Source: Caulobacter flavus (GTDB taxonomy: Bacteria > Pseudomonadota > Alphaproteobacteria > Caulobacterales > Caulobacteraceae). From it: a stretch of DNA of 64,000 nucleotides. The DNA lies in contig NZ_CP026100.1 of NCBI RefSeq assembly GCF_003722335.1, forward strand, positions 620,001 to 684,000, read 5' to 3'. Position 1 is the first letter of the stretch. Every line of letters starts with the position of its first letter. Both the position numbers and the translations under genes were made by a program. The notes under the pieces were generated by a model that made no database searches, had not been told where the DNA came from, and saw nothing but the letters and a program-made list of their open reading frames with translations. Shown piece after piece: positions 56,393-64,000 of this stretch.

Positions 56393-57529
56393 ATGGCCGT
56401 CATCGCCGTCACGAAAGAGACCCGCGCAGGCGAAACGCGGGTCGCCGCGACGCCCGAGACCGTCAAGAAACTGACCGCCGCCGGGTTCTCGGTGGTGGTC
56501 GAGGCCGGCGCCGGAACCGCCGCCTCCTACCTCGACGCCGACTACGAGGCGGCCGGGGCGAAGCTGGCCAAGACCTCCAAGGACGCGATCAAGGACGCCG
56601 ACGTCCTGTTCAAGGTCCGCGCGCCCGAGGCCGCCGAGATCGCGGCCCTCAAGAGCGGCGCGATCGTCGCCGCCGCGCTCAATCCCTACCAGGACAAGGA
56701 CACGCTGAACGCGCTTGCAAAAGCGGGCGCCAGCGCCATCGCCATGGAGTTCATCCCGCGCATCACGCGGGCCCAGGTGATGGACATGCTGTCCAGCCAG
56801 GCCAACCTCGCCGGCTATCGCGCCGTGATCGAAGGCGCCGAGGCCTACGGCAAGGCCCTGCCGATGATGATGACCGCCGCCGGCACCGTCGCCGCGGCCA
56901 AGGTGTTCATCATGGGCGTCGGCGTGGCCGGCCTGCAGGCCATCGCCACCGCCCGCCGCCTGGGCGCCGTGGTCACCGCCACCGACGTCCGCCCCGCCAC
57001 CAAGGAACAGGTCGAGAGCCTGGGCGCCAAGTTCCTCGCCGTCGAGGACGAGGAGTTCAAGAACGCCCAGACCGCCGGCGGCTACGCCAAGGAGATGTCG
57101 GCCGAGTACCAGGCCAAGCAGGCCGAGCTGGTCTCCAGCCACATCGCCAAGCAGGACATCGTCATCACCACCGCCCTGATCCCGGGCCGCCCGGCGCCCA
57201 AGCTGGTCAGCGCCGCCCAGGTGGCGTCGATGAAGGCCGGCTCGATCCTGGTCGACCTGGCCATCGAGCAGGGCGGCAATGTCGAGGGCGCCAAGCTGAA
57301 CGAGACGGTCACGACGGCCAACGGCGCCAAGATCCTCGGCCACGCCAACCTGCCCGGCCGCATCGCCGCCGACGCCTCGGCGCTCTATTCGCGCAACCTG
57401 TTCGCGCTCTCGTCTCTGTTCCTGAACAAGGAAGGCGCGTTCGAGCCCAATTTCGAGGACGAGATCCTGCAGGCCGCGGTCGTCACGCGCGGCGGCGAGA
57501 TCGTCCATCCGAACCTGAAGACCGCCTAA
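56393..57529 (+). CDS. pntAA: NAD(P) transhydrogenase subunit alpha part 1
   Basis: This 378-residue protein is the NAD-binding dI domain of proton-translocating transhydrogenase, which makes NADPH from NADH using proton-motive force. It shows KETRAGETRVAATPETVKKL at the start, EFIPRITRAQVMDMLSSQAN, the RxxD-like segment and the nucleotide fold in VFIMGVGVAGLQAIATA. I prefer ATG 56393, 7 bases after GGAGG, over ATG 56387, which is too close. pntAB and pntB follow; the hairpin upstream may affect leader folding. Confidence 0.92.
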   Translation: MAVIAVTKETRAGETRVAATPETVKKLTAAGFSVVVEAGAGTAASYLDADYEAAGAKLAKTSKDAIKDADVLFKVRAPEAAEIAALKSGAIVAAALNPYQDKDTLNALAKAGASAIAMEFIPRITRAQVMDMLSSQANLAGYRAVIEGAEAYGKALPMMMTAAGTVAAAKVFIMGVGVAGLQAIATARRLGAVVTATDVRPATKEQVESLGAKFLAVEDEEFKNAQTAGGYAKEMSAEYQAKQAELVSSHIAKQDIVITTALIPGRPAPKLVSAAQVASMKAGSILVDLAIEQGGNVEGAKLNETVTTANGAKILGHANLPGRIAADASALYSRNLFALSSLFLNKEGAFEPNFEDEILQAAVVTRGGEIVHPNLKTA

Positions 57530-57554
57530 GCGCCATCAAGAAAGGGAGGCTCCC

Positions 57555-57875
57555 ATGGAAGCCGTCGACCCCACCGTGTTCCGCCTGGCGATCTTCGTGC
57601 TCGCCATCTTCGTCGGCTACTACGTGGTCTGGAGCGTGACGCCCGCGCTGCACACCCCGCTGATGGCCGTGACCAACGCCATCTCGTCGGTGATCATCGT
57701 CGGCGCCCTTCTGGCGGCCGCCGCGCATGGCGCGGCCGGTGCGCCGGACGCCGGTTCGGTGTGGATCTCCAAGGGGGCCGGCGCGATCGCCGCGGCCTTC
57801 GCGGCGGTCAACATCTTCGGCGGCTTCCTCGTCACCCAGCGGATGCTGGCCATGTACAAGAAGAAGCAGAAGTAA
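57555..57875 (+). CDS. pntAB: NAD(P) transhydrogenase subunit alpha part 2
   Basis: This 106-residue membrane subunit (part of the dII domain) has three helices: FRLAIFVLAIFVGYYVVW, ISSVIIVGALLAAAAHG and AIAAAFAAVNIFGGFLVTQR. In alphaproteobacteria the alpha chain is split into two genes as here. Start with AAAGGGAGG upstream. Confidence 0.92.
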   Translation: MEAVDPTVFRLAIFVLAIFVGYYVVWSVTPALHTPLMAVTNAISSVIIVGALLAAAAHGAAGAPDAGSVWISKGAGAIAAAFAAVNIFGGFLVTQRMLAMYKKKQK

Positions 57876-57898
57876 GCGGGATCGGGGGAGCAAAGATC

Positions 57899-59317
57899 AT
57901 GAACGCCAATCTCGCCGCCGTCCTGTACCTCGTCTCCGGGGTGCTGTTCATCCTGGCGCTGCGCGGGCTTTCCAGTCCCGAGACCAGCCGCAAGGGCAAC
58001 ACCTACGGCATGGTCGGCATGGCCATCGCCGTCGTCACCACCCTGGCCACGCTGTGGAGCCAGGGCGCGCTGGACGCCGTCACCCTGGGCCTGATCGTCG
58101 GCGGCGTCGCCGTCGGCGGCGGCGTGGGCGCGGTGATCGCCCGCAAGGTGCCGATGACCTCGATGCCGCAGCTCGTGGCCGCCTTCCACTCGCTGGTCGG
58201 CATGGCCGCCTGCCTGGTGGCCGTGGCCGCCATCTACACGCCCGCCGCCTACGGCATCGTCGGCGATGACGGCCATGTGCACCTCAACAGCCTGATCGAG
58301 CTGTCGCTGGGCCTGGCCATCGGCGCTGTCACCTTCACCGGTTCGGTCATCGCCTTCGCCAAGCTGAACGGCAACATGGGCGGCGCGCCGATCCTGCTGC
58401 CGGCCCGCCACCTGCTGAACATCCTGATCGCCGCCGCCATCGTCGGCCTGATCGTGGTGCTGGTGATCTCGGGCGGGCAGGCCAAGTGGGCGTTCTGGGG
58501 CATCTTCGCGCTCAGCCTGCTGATCGGCGTCACCCTGATCATCCCGATCGGCGGCGCCGACATGCCGGTCGTCGTGTCGATGCTGAACAGCTATTCGGGC
58601 TGGGCCGCGGCGGCGCTGGGCTTCACGCTGGAAAACACCACCCTGATCATCACCGGCGCCCTGGTCGGTTCGTCGGGCGCGATCCTGTCCTACATCATGT
58701 GCAAGGGCATGAACCGCTCGTTCGTCTCGGTGATCCTGGGCGGCTTCGGCGCCGACGCCGCGGCGGCCGGCGCCGGCGGCAAGGTCGAGACGCGCCCCGT
58801 CAAGCAGGGCTCGGCCGACGACGCGGCCTTCATCATGAAGAACGCCAGCAAGGTGATCATCGTCCCGGGCTACGGCATGGCCGTCTCCCAGGCCCAGCAC
58901 GCCCTGCGCGAAATGGCCGACAAGCTGAAGGAAGAGGGCGTGGAGGTGAAGTACGCCATCCACCCCGTCGCCGGCCGCATGCCGGGCCACATGAACGTGC
59001 TCCTCGCGGAAGCCAACGTGCCCTACGACGAGGTGTTCGAGCTGGAGGACATCAACAGCGAGTTCTCGACGGCGGACGTCGCCTTCGTGATCGGCGCCAA
59101 CGACGTCACCAACCCGGCCGCCAAGACCGACCCGACCAGCGCCATCTTCGGCATGCCCATCCTGGACGTCGAGAAGGCCCGCACCGTCCTCTTCGTCAAG
59201 CGCGGCATGTCCTCGGGCTATGCCGGCGTCGAGAACGAGCTGTTCTTCAAGGACAACACCATGATGCTGTTCGCCGACGCCAAGAAGATGGTCGAGGGCA
59301 TCGTCAAGGGCCTCTGA
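57899..59317 (+). CDS. pntB: NAD(P) transhydrogenase subunit beta
   Basis: This 472-residue protein has membrane helices of dII in the first 270 residues and the NADP-binding dIII domain after residue 290: VIIVPGYGMAVSQAQHAL, then IHPVAGRMPGHMNVLL, VFVIGANDVTNPAAKTD (reading AFVIGANDVTNPAA) and MSSGYAGVENELF. These are the dIII fingerprint. It closes the operon, with a strong terminator 24 bp downstream. Confidence 0.94.
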   Translation: MNANLAAVLYLVSGVLFILALRGLSSPETSRKGNTYGMVGMAIAVVTTLATLWSQGALDAVTLGLIVGGVAVGGGVGAVIARKVPMTSMPQLVAAFHSLVGMAACLVAVAAIYTPAAYGIVGDDGHVHLNSLIELSLGLAIGAVTFTGSVIAFAKLNGNMGGAPILLPARHLLNILIAAAIVGLIVVLVISGGQAKWAFWGIFALSLLIGVTLIIPIGGADMPVVVSMLNSYSGWAAAALGFTLENTTLIITGALVGSSGAILSYIMCKGMNRSFVSVILGGFGADAAAAGAGGKVETRPVKQGSADDAAFIMKNASKVIIVPGYGMAVSQAQHALREMADKLKEEGVEVKYAIHPVAGRMPGHMNVLLAEANVPYDEVFELEDINSEFSTADVAFVIGANDVTNPAAKTDPTSAIFGMPILDVEKARTVLFVKRGMSSGYAGVENELFFKDNTMMLFADAKKMVEGIVKGL

Positions 59318-59340
59318 GGCCCGCCTCTCCGGACAGACGA

Positions 59341-59371
59341 AAGCCCCGGCCGCCAGGCCGGGGCTTTTTCG
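59341..59371 (+). terminator. Intrinsic terminator of the pnt operon
   Basis: AAGCCCCGGCC and GGCCGGGGCTT form an 11-bp stem with a GCCA loop, followed by a run of five T. Confidence 0.92.
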
Positions 59372-59379
59372 TTTCCGGC

Positions 59380-59405
59380 AAAGGCCCCGGCGTTCACCGG
59401 GGCCT
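59380..59405 (-). terminator. Probable terminator of urcA
   Basis: On the minus strand AGGCCCCGG and CCGGGGCCT form a 9-bp stem with a 6-base loop, followed by TTTG. It lies 30 bp after the urcA stop. Confidence 0.6.
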
Positions 59406-59436
59406 CCGCGGCGGATCGATCGGCAGGGGCGAGGCC

Positions 59437-59787
59437 TTAGAAGGCCGCCACCGCCACTGGCGTCACGCGGCCGGCCGAGGCCAGGGCCTTGCGCTGCTTG
59501 CTGGAGAGCTTGTCGTTGATCTCGGCGCGAACCTCGAGCGAGCAGGCGCGGCGCGACAGCAGGTCCAGGCGTTCCTTCATGGCGCGGGCGCGGCAGAAGC
59601 GCTTGGTGGCGTCGGTGGCGCGGGCGTCGAATTCGGCGGCGTCGGCCGGGTCGGCCAGGTTCAGGTCGCCGACCCGCACGGTCACCGTGCGCTCGCCGGC
59701 GTGGGCGGCCTGGGTGATGCCGATCAGCGGCACCGCCGCCAGGGTCAGGGTCGCGATCGTGGTGAGGCTGATCATGAACTTGCGCAT
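59437..59787 (-). CDS. UrcA-family exported protein
   Basis: This 116-residue product has a signal peptide (ISLTTIATLTLAAVPLIGIT, cut near AHA-GE). The body matches the UrcA family of sphingomonads and Caulobacterales: TVTVRVGDLNLADPADAAEF, ARATDATKRFCRAR and RRACSLEVRAEIND. The two cysteines are conserved in the family. Function unknown. A 37-bp imperfect dyad lies 57 bp upstream of the ATG. Confidence 0.82.
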   Translation of the reverse strand: MRKFMISLTTIATLTLAAVPLIGITQAAHAGERTVTVRVGDLNLADPADAAEFDARATDATKRFCRARAMKERLDLLSRRACSLEVRAEINDKLSSKQRKALASAGRVTPVAVAAF

Positions 59788-60165
59788 CTGGGTCTTCCCT
59801 CTGTTCCCGGGCGCGTCCGCCGCGCCTCCATGAACAAAGGTGTACTGAACGATACTTGAATAGTCCCGTTAAGTGTCGTTCATGACTCCGTATTCACAGT
59901 ATTGCCTGCATTTAATATTCTAAAATTCGCGTAATGTTTGACAAAATCGCGACACCGCACGCTCGAGCTCTCGACGACGCCATGGTGGAGCTGCCGCCTT
60001 TCCGCCCGATCGGTCTGGCAGACAGCCGCGTTCACGATCGCGAAAGGCCAAGTCTCTAAAGACGACGCCGGTCGCGCGGCCTGCCGACTAGCAGGCTTCA
60101 CCCCATATGCCGGGACTGCGCCACCAGGCGACCCGGCACTCGACCGCCCCACGAGGTTTCGCCCC
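59788..60165. other. Gene-free interval between urcA and the M23 peptidase gene
   Basis: The interval is AT-rich from about 59840 to 59945, the probable promoter region for both divergent genes, and contains a long dyad. Frames in 59938-60165 are open but use rare codons (such as TTC-ACG-ATC-GCG-AAA-GGC mixtures out of host pattern), so I read no gene there. Confidence 0.5.
59844..59880. promoter_or_regulatory. 37-bp imperfect dyad between urcA and the M23 gene
   Basis: TGAACGATACTT (59844-59855) and AAGTGTCGTTCA (59869-59880) match at 11 of 12 positions, separated by 13 bp. Half-site spacing of about 25 bp between centres would put two bound subunits on similar faces of the helix. Confidence 0.55.
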
Positions 60166-60957
60166 TTGGCGCCAGACACCCCGGCCCCGTCCGCTCGCAA
60201 CTACGCCCTGGCGCTGACGCTCGGCTTCGCCGTGGCGCTCGCCGCGGCGTCCGTGCCGGCCGCCCTCGCCCTGGCCGACCTGATCGCGCCCGCGCCGATC
60301 GCCGAGCCCGTGACTGCCGCGCCGGCGACGCCGCAGCCGGCCCCGCCGCTTCCGCCCGCCTACGCCTTCGACGCGCCCCTGCCCGGCCGCGAGGTCGCCT
60401 CGCCCTTCGGCCTGCGCCAGCTGCCGTGGGAGGAAGGCGGCCGCCTGCACGAGGGCGTCGACATCGCCGCCCCCTCCGGCACGGCCGTGAAGGTCGCCGC
60501 CGACGGCATCGTCGCGCGCACCGGGACCGATCCCGGCTATGGCCGCTTCGTCGAGGTCCGGCACAAGGACGGCTTCTCCACGCTCTATGCCCACCTGGGC
60601 CGCAACCTCGGCATGAAGAAGGGCGTCTACGTCAAGCGCGGCACGCCCATCGCCGTGGTCGGCGACAGCGGCCGCTCGACCGGCTCGCACCTGCATTTCG
60701 AGATCAGCCGCAAGGGCCGGCCGCTCAATCCCGCCCACTTCATGGACAAGACCTTCGCCAGCGCCGACGACCTGCCGCTGAAGGCCGCCGCCCGCGTGCC
60801 GCGCAAGGTGCGCCTGGCCCACGTGTCGCGCTGGCCCGAGGGCATGAAGGAGAAGGTCGCCGCCCGTCGCGCCGGCAAGGGCCTCGCGACCGGAACTCAG
60901 GCCGTTCGCGGCGACGACGGCCGCGTGCGCGTACGGATCGAGGTCGCCGCCAGCTAG
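60166..60957 (+). CDS. M23-family peptidase (LytM-like), membrane-anchored
   Basis: This protein of about 263 residues has a membrane segment (LALTLGFAVALAAASVPAAL) near the N-terminus, then a proline-rich stretch and an M23 domain. Zinc ligands are seen in HEGVDIAA (H, D) and SHLHFEI (final histidine); the preceding histidine is in LYAHLGRN. It would cut peptide cross-links of peptidoglycan or, if inactive, regulate amidases. No ATG precedes the anchor; I suggest TTG 60166 (after CGAGG). A TTG at 59938 would add a stretch with non-host codon use. The end overlaps the convergent membrane gene by 4 bp. Confidence 0.78.
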   Translation: MAPDTPAPSARNYALALTLGFAVALAAASVPAALALADLIAPAPIAEPVTAAPATPQPAPPLPPAYAFDAPLPGREVASPFGLRQLPWEEGGRLHEGVDIAAPSGTAVKVAADGIVARTGTDPGYGRFVEVRHKDGFSTLYAHLGRNLGMKKGVYVKRGTPIAVVGDSGRSTGSHLHFEISRKGRPLNPAHFMDKTFASADDLPLKAAARVPRKVRLAHVSRWPEGMKEKVAARRAGKGLATGTQAVRGDDGRVRVRIEVAAS

Positions 60958-61310
60958 TCGCGCTCGGAGCCTTCGCCCAGCAGCAGGTGGCCAAACCAGC
61001 TGACGACGCCGATCACGATCGCGCCGAGAATCCCCGCCCACAGGCCGTTCACCGCCAGGCCCGGCAGGATGTAGGCCACCAGGCCCAGCATGGCGGCGTT
61101 CACCACCAGCAGGAACAGGCCCAGCGTCACCAGGGTGATCGGCAGGGTCAGCAGCACCACCACCGGCCGCACTACCGCGTTGACCAGGCCCAGCAGCAGG
61201 GCGGCGATGACGATCGTCTGCCAGCCGGCGGCGTTGACGCCCGGCACGATGCGCGAGGCGAGCCAGAGGCCGAGGCCCGCGAATAGAGCGCGCAACAGAA
61301 AGCCGGTCAT
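60954..61310 (-). CDS. YvlD/phage-holin-4-like membrane protein
   Basis: This 118-residue protein has four transmembrane segments and matches PF04020: LLRALFAGLGLWLASRIVPG, IVIAALLLGLVNAVVRPVVV, LTLPITLVTLGLFLLVVNAA, ILGAIVIGVVSWFGHLLLGE. The NAVVRP..LTLPIT..T.G.F..V.NA signature is clear. The family is often called holin-like, but most members are chromosomal with unknown function. Confidence 0.85.
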   Translation of the reverse strand: MTGFLLRALFAGLGLWLASRIVPGVNAAGWQTIVIAALLLGLVNAVVRPVVVLLTLPITLVTLGLFLLVVNAAMLGLVAYILPGLAVNGLWAGILGAIVIGVVSWFGHLLLGEGSERD

Positions 61311-61519
61311 GCGGAAACTCCCCGAGATCGGCGCCGAACCTGACGCCCGTCAAAGATGCGCACAAGCCCTCTTCGCGTCCCAGCATGTGAAATGTCGACA
61401 AGGCGACGGTGAACCTGTTCAATGGCGCGTACTGTCAAGCACCGGCCTAGGCCGCATGGAGCCGCCGCCGTGACCACAGCCCTTTTTCCGCGCCTTCTGA
61501 CACCCGATCGGCCCTGTTC

Positions 61520-63652
61520 GTGACCGCGGCGCCGACGCCCGAGCAGATTCAGGCCTGCGACCGCGAACCAATCCACATTCCAGGCGCCATCCAGCCGCAC
61601 GGCGTGCTGCTGGTGCTCGACCGCGACAGCCTGACCGTGCGCATGGCGGCCGGCGACGTCGCCGGTCTGCTGGCGGTCGACGCCTGGCTCGGCCGGACGG
61701 CGGGCGCCCTGATCGGCGACGAACTGGCGGCCCAGACCGCCGCCATCTCCAACTCCCGCCCAGCCGGCGGCTTCGTCGGCGTGCTGCATCGCGGGGGCCG
61801 CAACCTCGACCTCAGCGCCACGGTGCAGGGCGAACTGGTGCTGCTGGAGATCGAGCCCGGCCTCGAGCGGCCCATGGCCGGCTCGCAGATCCTGGCCCAC
61901 CTCGAGGCCGCCGCCGCAGCGTTCGAGCGCTGCCCCGGCCTGAAGACGCTGTACGACCGCGCCGCGCTGGAGTTCCGCCGCCTGACCGGCTTCGATCGGG
62001 TGATGATCTACCGCTTCGGCGACGACGAGGCCGGCGAGGTGGTCGGCGAGGACCGCGCCCAGCACCTGAAGAGCTTCCTGAACCATCGCTTCCCCGGCTC
62101 GGACATCCCCCGGCAGGCCCGCGCCCTCTATGTGCGCAACCTGGTGCGGGTGATCCCCGACTGCGGCTACGTCCCCGCCCCGCTGGAACCCGCGCCGGAG
62201 GTCCCGCTCGACATGAGCGATCTGGCCCTGCGCAGCGTCTCGCCGGTGCACATGCAGTACATGCGCAACATGGGCGTGGCCGCCTCGGCCTCGGTGTCGA
62301 TCGTCAAGGACGGCCGCCTGTGGGGCCTGGTGGCCTGCCACCACGACAGCCCCCACACCCTGCCCTACGAAATCCGCGCCGCCTGCCGCGCGCTCGCCGG
62401 GGGCCTCGCCCGCCAGATCAAGGCCAAGGAGGAGGCCGAGACCTGGCGCGAGAAGCTGCGCCTGCGGGCCCTGGGCGACGACCTCGCCGCCGTGCTGGCC
62501 CAGTCCGACGTCGGCGACCTGTCGCTCGAGGAGCACGCCGACGACCTGGTCGCCCTGGGCGAAGCGGACGGCGTGGCGGTGTTCCGCGACGACCGCATCG
62601 AGACGGCCGGCAAGACCCCGCCGCACACGGCGCTGGCCATGCTGCGCGACTGGCTTCTGGACGTCGACGCTGGCGGCGTGATCGCCACGGACCGCAGCGA
62701 GAACGTCTTCCCCGGCGCGGGCGCCTTCAGGAGCTGGGCCTCGGGCCTGATGGGCGTTGTGATCGAGCGCGCGCCGCTGCTGGCCGTGCTGTGGACCCGC
62801 GCCGAGGAGGTCGAGGTCGTGCGCTGGGCCGGCGATCCCTACCGCACCGCCAAGGCGGCCGGCGGCGACGGCGCCCTGACGCCCCGCGCCTCGTTCGACG
62901 CCTGGACCGAGACCGTCCGCGGCCGATCGCGCCCTTGGAGCAGCTCCCAGACCGAAGCCGCCCTACGGCTGCGCCAGGACCTTCTGGACCTGCGCCGCGC
63001 CCGTCGCACGGCCGAGCTGAACAGCCAGCTGCGCGCCACGCTGGACGACAAGGACGACCTGCTGCGGCAGAAGGACTTCCTGCTGCGCGAGGTGAACCAC
63101 CGGGTGCAGAACAGCCTGGCCCTGGCCGCCGGCTTCCTGACCATCCAGATGAAGGCCATCGAGGATCCGGCCGCCCGCGCGCCGCTCGAGGAGGCCAGCC
63201 GCCGCCTGACCGCCGTGGGCCTCGTGCACCGCCGGCTCTATCGCGGCGACCAGCTGGAGACCGTCTCGCTCGACCGCTACCTCGTGGAGCTGGCCGAGGA
63301 GCTGGTGGAATCGCTGGGCCAGGAATGGAGCCGCATGGTCCGCGTCGACGCCGCTCCGGCCACCGTCTCCACCGACAAGGCCGTGACCATCGGCCTGGTC
63401 GTCACCGAACTGGTGATCAACGCGGTCAAGTACGCCTATGGCGGCCGGCCGGGCCGGGTGGACATCGGCCTCACCGAACAGGGCGGGCGCGTGCGCATCT
63501 CGGTCGCCGACCAGGGCGGCGGCAAGCAGGGTCCGCGCGTCGGCTTCGGCAGCAAGATGATGGACGCCATGGTCCGCCAGCTGGCCGGAACCCTGGCCTA
63601 TCACGACAACAGTCCCGGCGTGCGGGCGGAACTGGACGCCCCGGCGGGGTAG
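61520..63652 (+). CDS. Bacteriophytochrome histidine kinase (HisKA_2/HWE type)
   Basis: This 710-residue light-sensing kinase begins with a PAS domain with the biliverdin-type cysteine at residue 13 (QACDREPIHIPGAIQPHG). The GAF domain has FPGSDIPRQARALYVRN and the chromophore-pocket histidine segment VACHHDSPH. A PHY domain follows (about 310-500), with the segment RSWASGLMGVVIERAPLLAV. The kinase part has LREVNHRVQNSLALAAGFL with the phospho-acceptor histidine near 525, then an ATPase (ELVINAVKYAYGG, VADQGGG). It senses red/far-red light. The start is GTG 61520. No heme oxygenase or response regulator lies next to it in the window. Confidence 0.92.
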   Translation: MTAAPTPEQIQACDREPIHIPGAIQPHGVLLVLDRDSLTVRMAAGDVAGLLAVDAWLGRTAGALIGDELAAQTAAISNSRPAGGFVGVLHRGGRNLDLSATVQGELVLLEIEPGLERPMAGSQILAHLEAAAAAFERCPGLKTLYDRAALEFRRLTGFDRVMIYRFGDDEAGEVVGEDRAQHLKSFLNHRFPGSDIPRQARALYVRNLVRVIPDCGYVPAPLEPAPEVPLDMSDLALRSVSPVHMQYMRNMGVAASASVSIVKDGRLWGLVACHHDSPHTLPYEIRAACRALAGGLARQIKAKEEAETWREKLRLRALGDDLAAVLAQSDVGDLSLEEHADDLVALGEADGVAVFRDDRIETAGKTPPHTALAMLRDWLLDVDAGGVIATDRSENVFPGAGAFRSWASGLMGVVIERAPLLAVLWTRAEEVEVVRWAGDPYRTAKAAGGDGALTPRASFDAWTETVRGRSRPWSSSQTEAALRLRQDLLDLRRARRTAELNSQLRATLDDKDDLLRQKDFLLREVNHRVQNSLALAAGFLTIQMKAIEDPAARAPLEEASRRLTAVGLVHRRLYRGDQLETVSLDRYLVELAEELVESLGQEWSRMVRVDAAPATVSTDKAVTIGLVVTELVINAVKYAYGGRPGRVDIGLTEQGGRVRISVADQGGGKQGPRVGFGSKMMDAMVRQLAGTLAYHDNSPGVRAELDAPAG

Positions 63653-63666
63653 GCCGCCGCCGGACC

Positions 63667-64000
63667 TCAGGTCGCCAGCGGCCCGCGGGTCGTCCGCCGC
63701 GGCGACGGACCGTAGGCGTTGGGCTCCGCCGATCCCGGAACCAGGGCCAGGACGACGAGGCCGACCAAGCCGACCACCGGGACCAGCACGGCGAGCGCCA
63801 GCCACCAAGCCGAGAAACCCAGATCCTGCAGACGGCGCGCGGCGCCGGCCATGGCCACGAGAATGGCGGCCAGGCCCAGGCCCAACGCGACAAGGTCGAA
63901 GGCCAGCAGCGCGGCCTGCTGCAGCACGCCCATGCCCATCAGGAACAGCGGCGTTCCCAGCAGCGCCAGACCCGGCAGCAGCAGCCAGACCGTGCCGAGA
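63667..64000 (-). CDS. DUF805-family membrane protein (5' end beyond window)
   Basis: The frame remains open to the window end (LLLPGLALLGTPLFLMGMGV), so the start is missing and the ATG at 63939 is probably internal. Visible are helices (FDLVALGLGLAAILVAMAGA; WLALAVLVPVVGLVGLVVLA) and the DUF805 motif AARRLQDLGFSAWW with the late NAYGPSPR. Family function is unknown. Confidence 0.75.
   Translation of the reverse strand, partial: LGTVWLLLPGLALLGTPLFLMGMGVLQQAALLAFDLVALGLGLAAILVAMAGAARRLQDLGFSAWWLALAVLVPVVGLVGLVVLALVPGSAEPNAYGPSPRRTTRGPLAT

Noticed and set aside
59938..60165. TTG start at 59938 for the M23 peptidase
   Set aside because: The extra 76 codons do not follow host codon use and have no domain; a later TTG before the membrane anchor is preferred, though not certain.

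Overview
The window is about 70% G+C by eye, uses third-position G/C almost everywhere and packs genes tightly. Its gene families point to an alphaproteobacterium of the Caulobacterales (Caulobacter/Phenylobacterium-like): a CycM-type membrane cytochrome c, a three-gene pntAA-pntAB-pntB transhydrogenase next to an aa3-oxidase subunit IV gene, UrcA, a TIGR02301 protein, and a bdhA preceded by a PhaR-type site. The genus is an inference. I found no rRNA, tRNA, CRISPR array, transposase or integrase.

Layout. 1-4.4 kb: 3' part of an ECF sigma factor, a feruloyl-CoA-synthase-like ligase and a ThDP enzyme. 4.6-9.5 kb: a secreted protein with five four-cysteine repeats, an MBL hydrolase, then marR, enoyl-CoA hydratase and SDR genes. 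9.6-15.6 kb: a Tat-type DUF4350-like protein whose stop codon is lost inside a repeat, cycM, kdsB, pheA, a PIN toxin-antitoxin pair and a D-2-hydroxyglutarate-type dehydrogenase. 15.6-22.6 kb: a small wHTH/membrane-protein operon with several operators, a lipase-like protein, a ParD-like/methionine aminopeptidase operon, yaaA, bdhA-patatin-nudix. 22.7-32.6 kb: a phosphoesterase, small secreted proteins, nitronate monooxygenase, L,D-transpeptidase with a possible lysozyme-inhibitor-like partner, D-lactate dehydrogenase and three secreted proteins. 32.7-42.0 kb: yjhX, CPBP/MipA/membrane AraC genes, a Crp/Fnr regulator, SPFH-NfeD, an ABC exporter. 42.08-42.72 kb: a low-G+C patch at the 3' end of tsaC, apparently a small insertion that replaced the gene's tail. 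42.7-48.9 kb: tsaC, a cytochrome b561-YceI fusion, YceI, an acyl-CoA dehydrogenase, and a glutaredoxin-MauE gene diverging from merR across a mer-like operator. 49-56 kb: pepF, ABC1 kinase, pirin, thioesterase, hydrolase, GT9. 56-64 kb: pnt operon, urcA, M23 peptidase, YvlD-type membrane protein, bacteriophytochrome kinase, and a DUF805 gene cut by the window end.

Most of the window is ordinary chromosome. The accessory signals are the tsaC-tail island, the ParD-like/MetAP and PIN modules, an orphan yjhX, and several families of palindromic intergenic repeats that lie at gene 3' ends or between tandem genes. Many promoter regions carry clear dyads beside a regulator gene. The best are a leaderless marR promoter with a dyad in its spacer, a mer-type 19-bp-spacer promoter, a perfect 19-bp dyad before the ParD-like gene and a CTGC-N3-GCAG site before bdhA.
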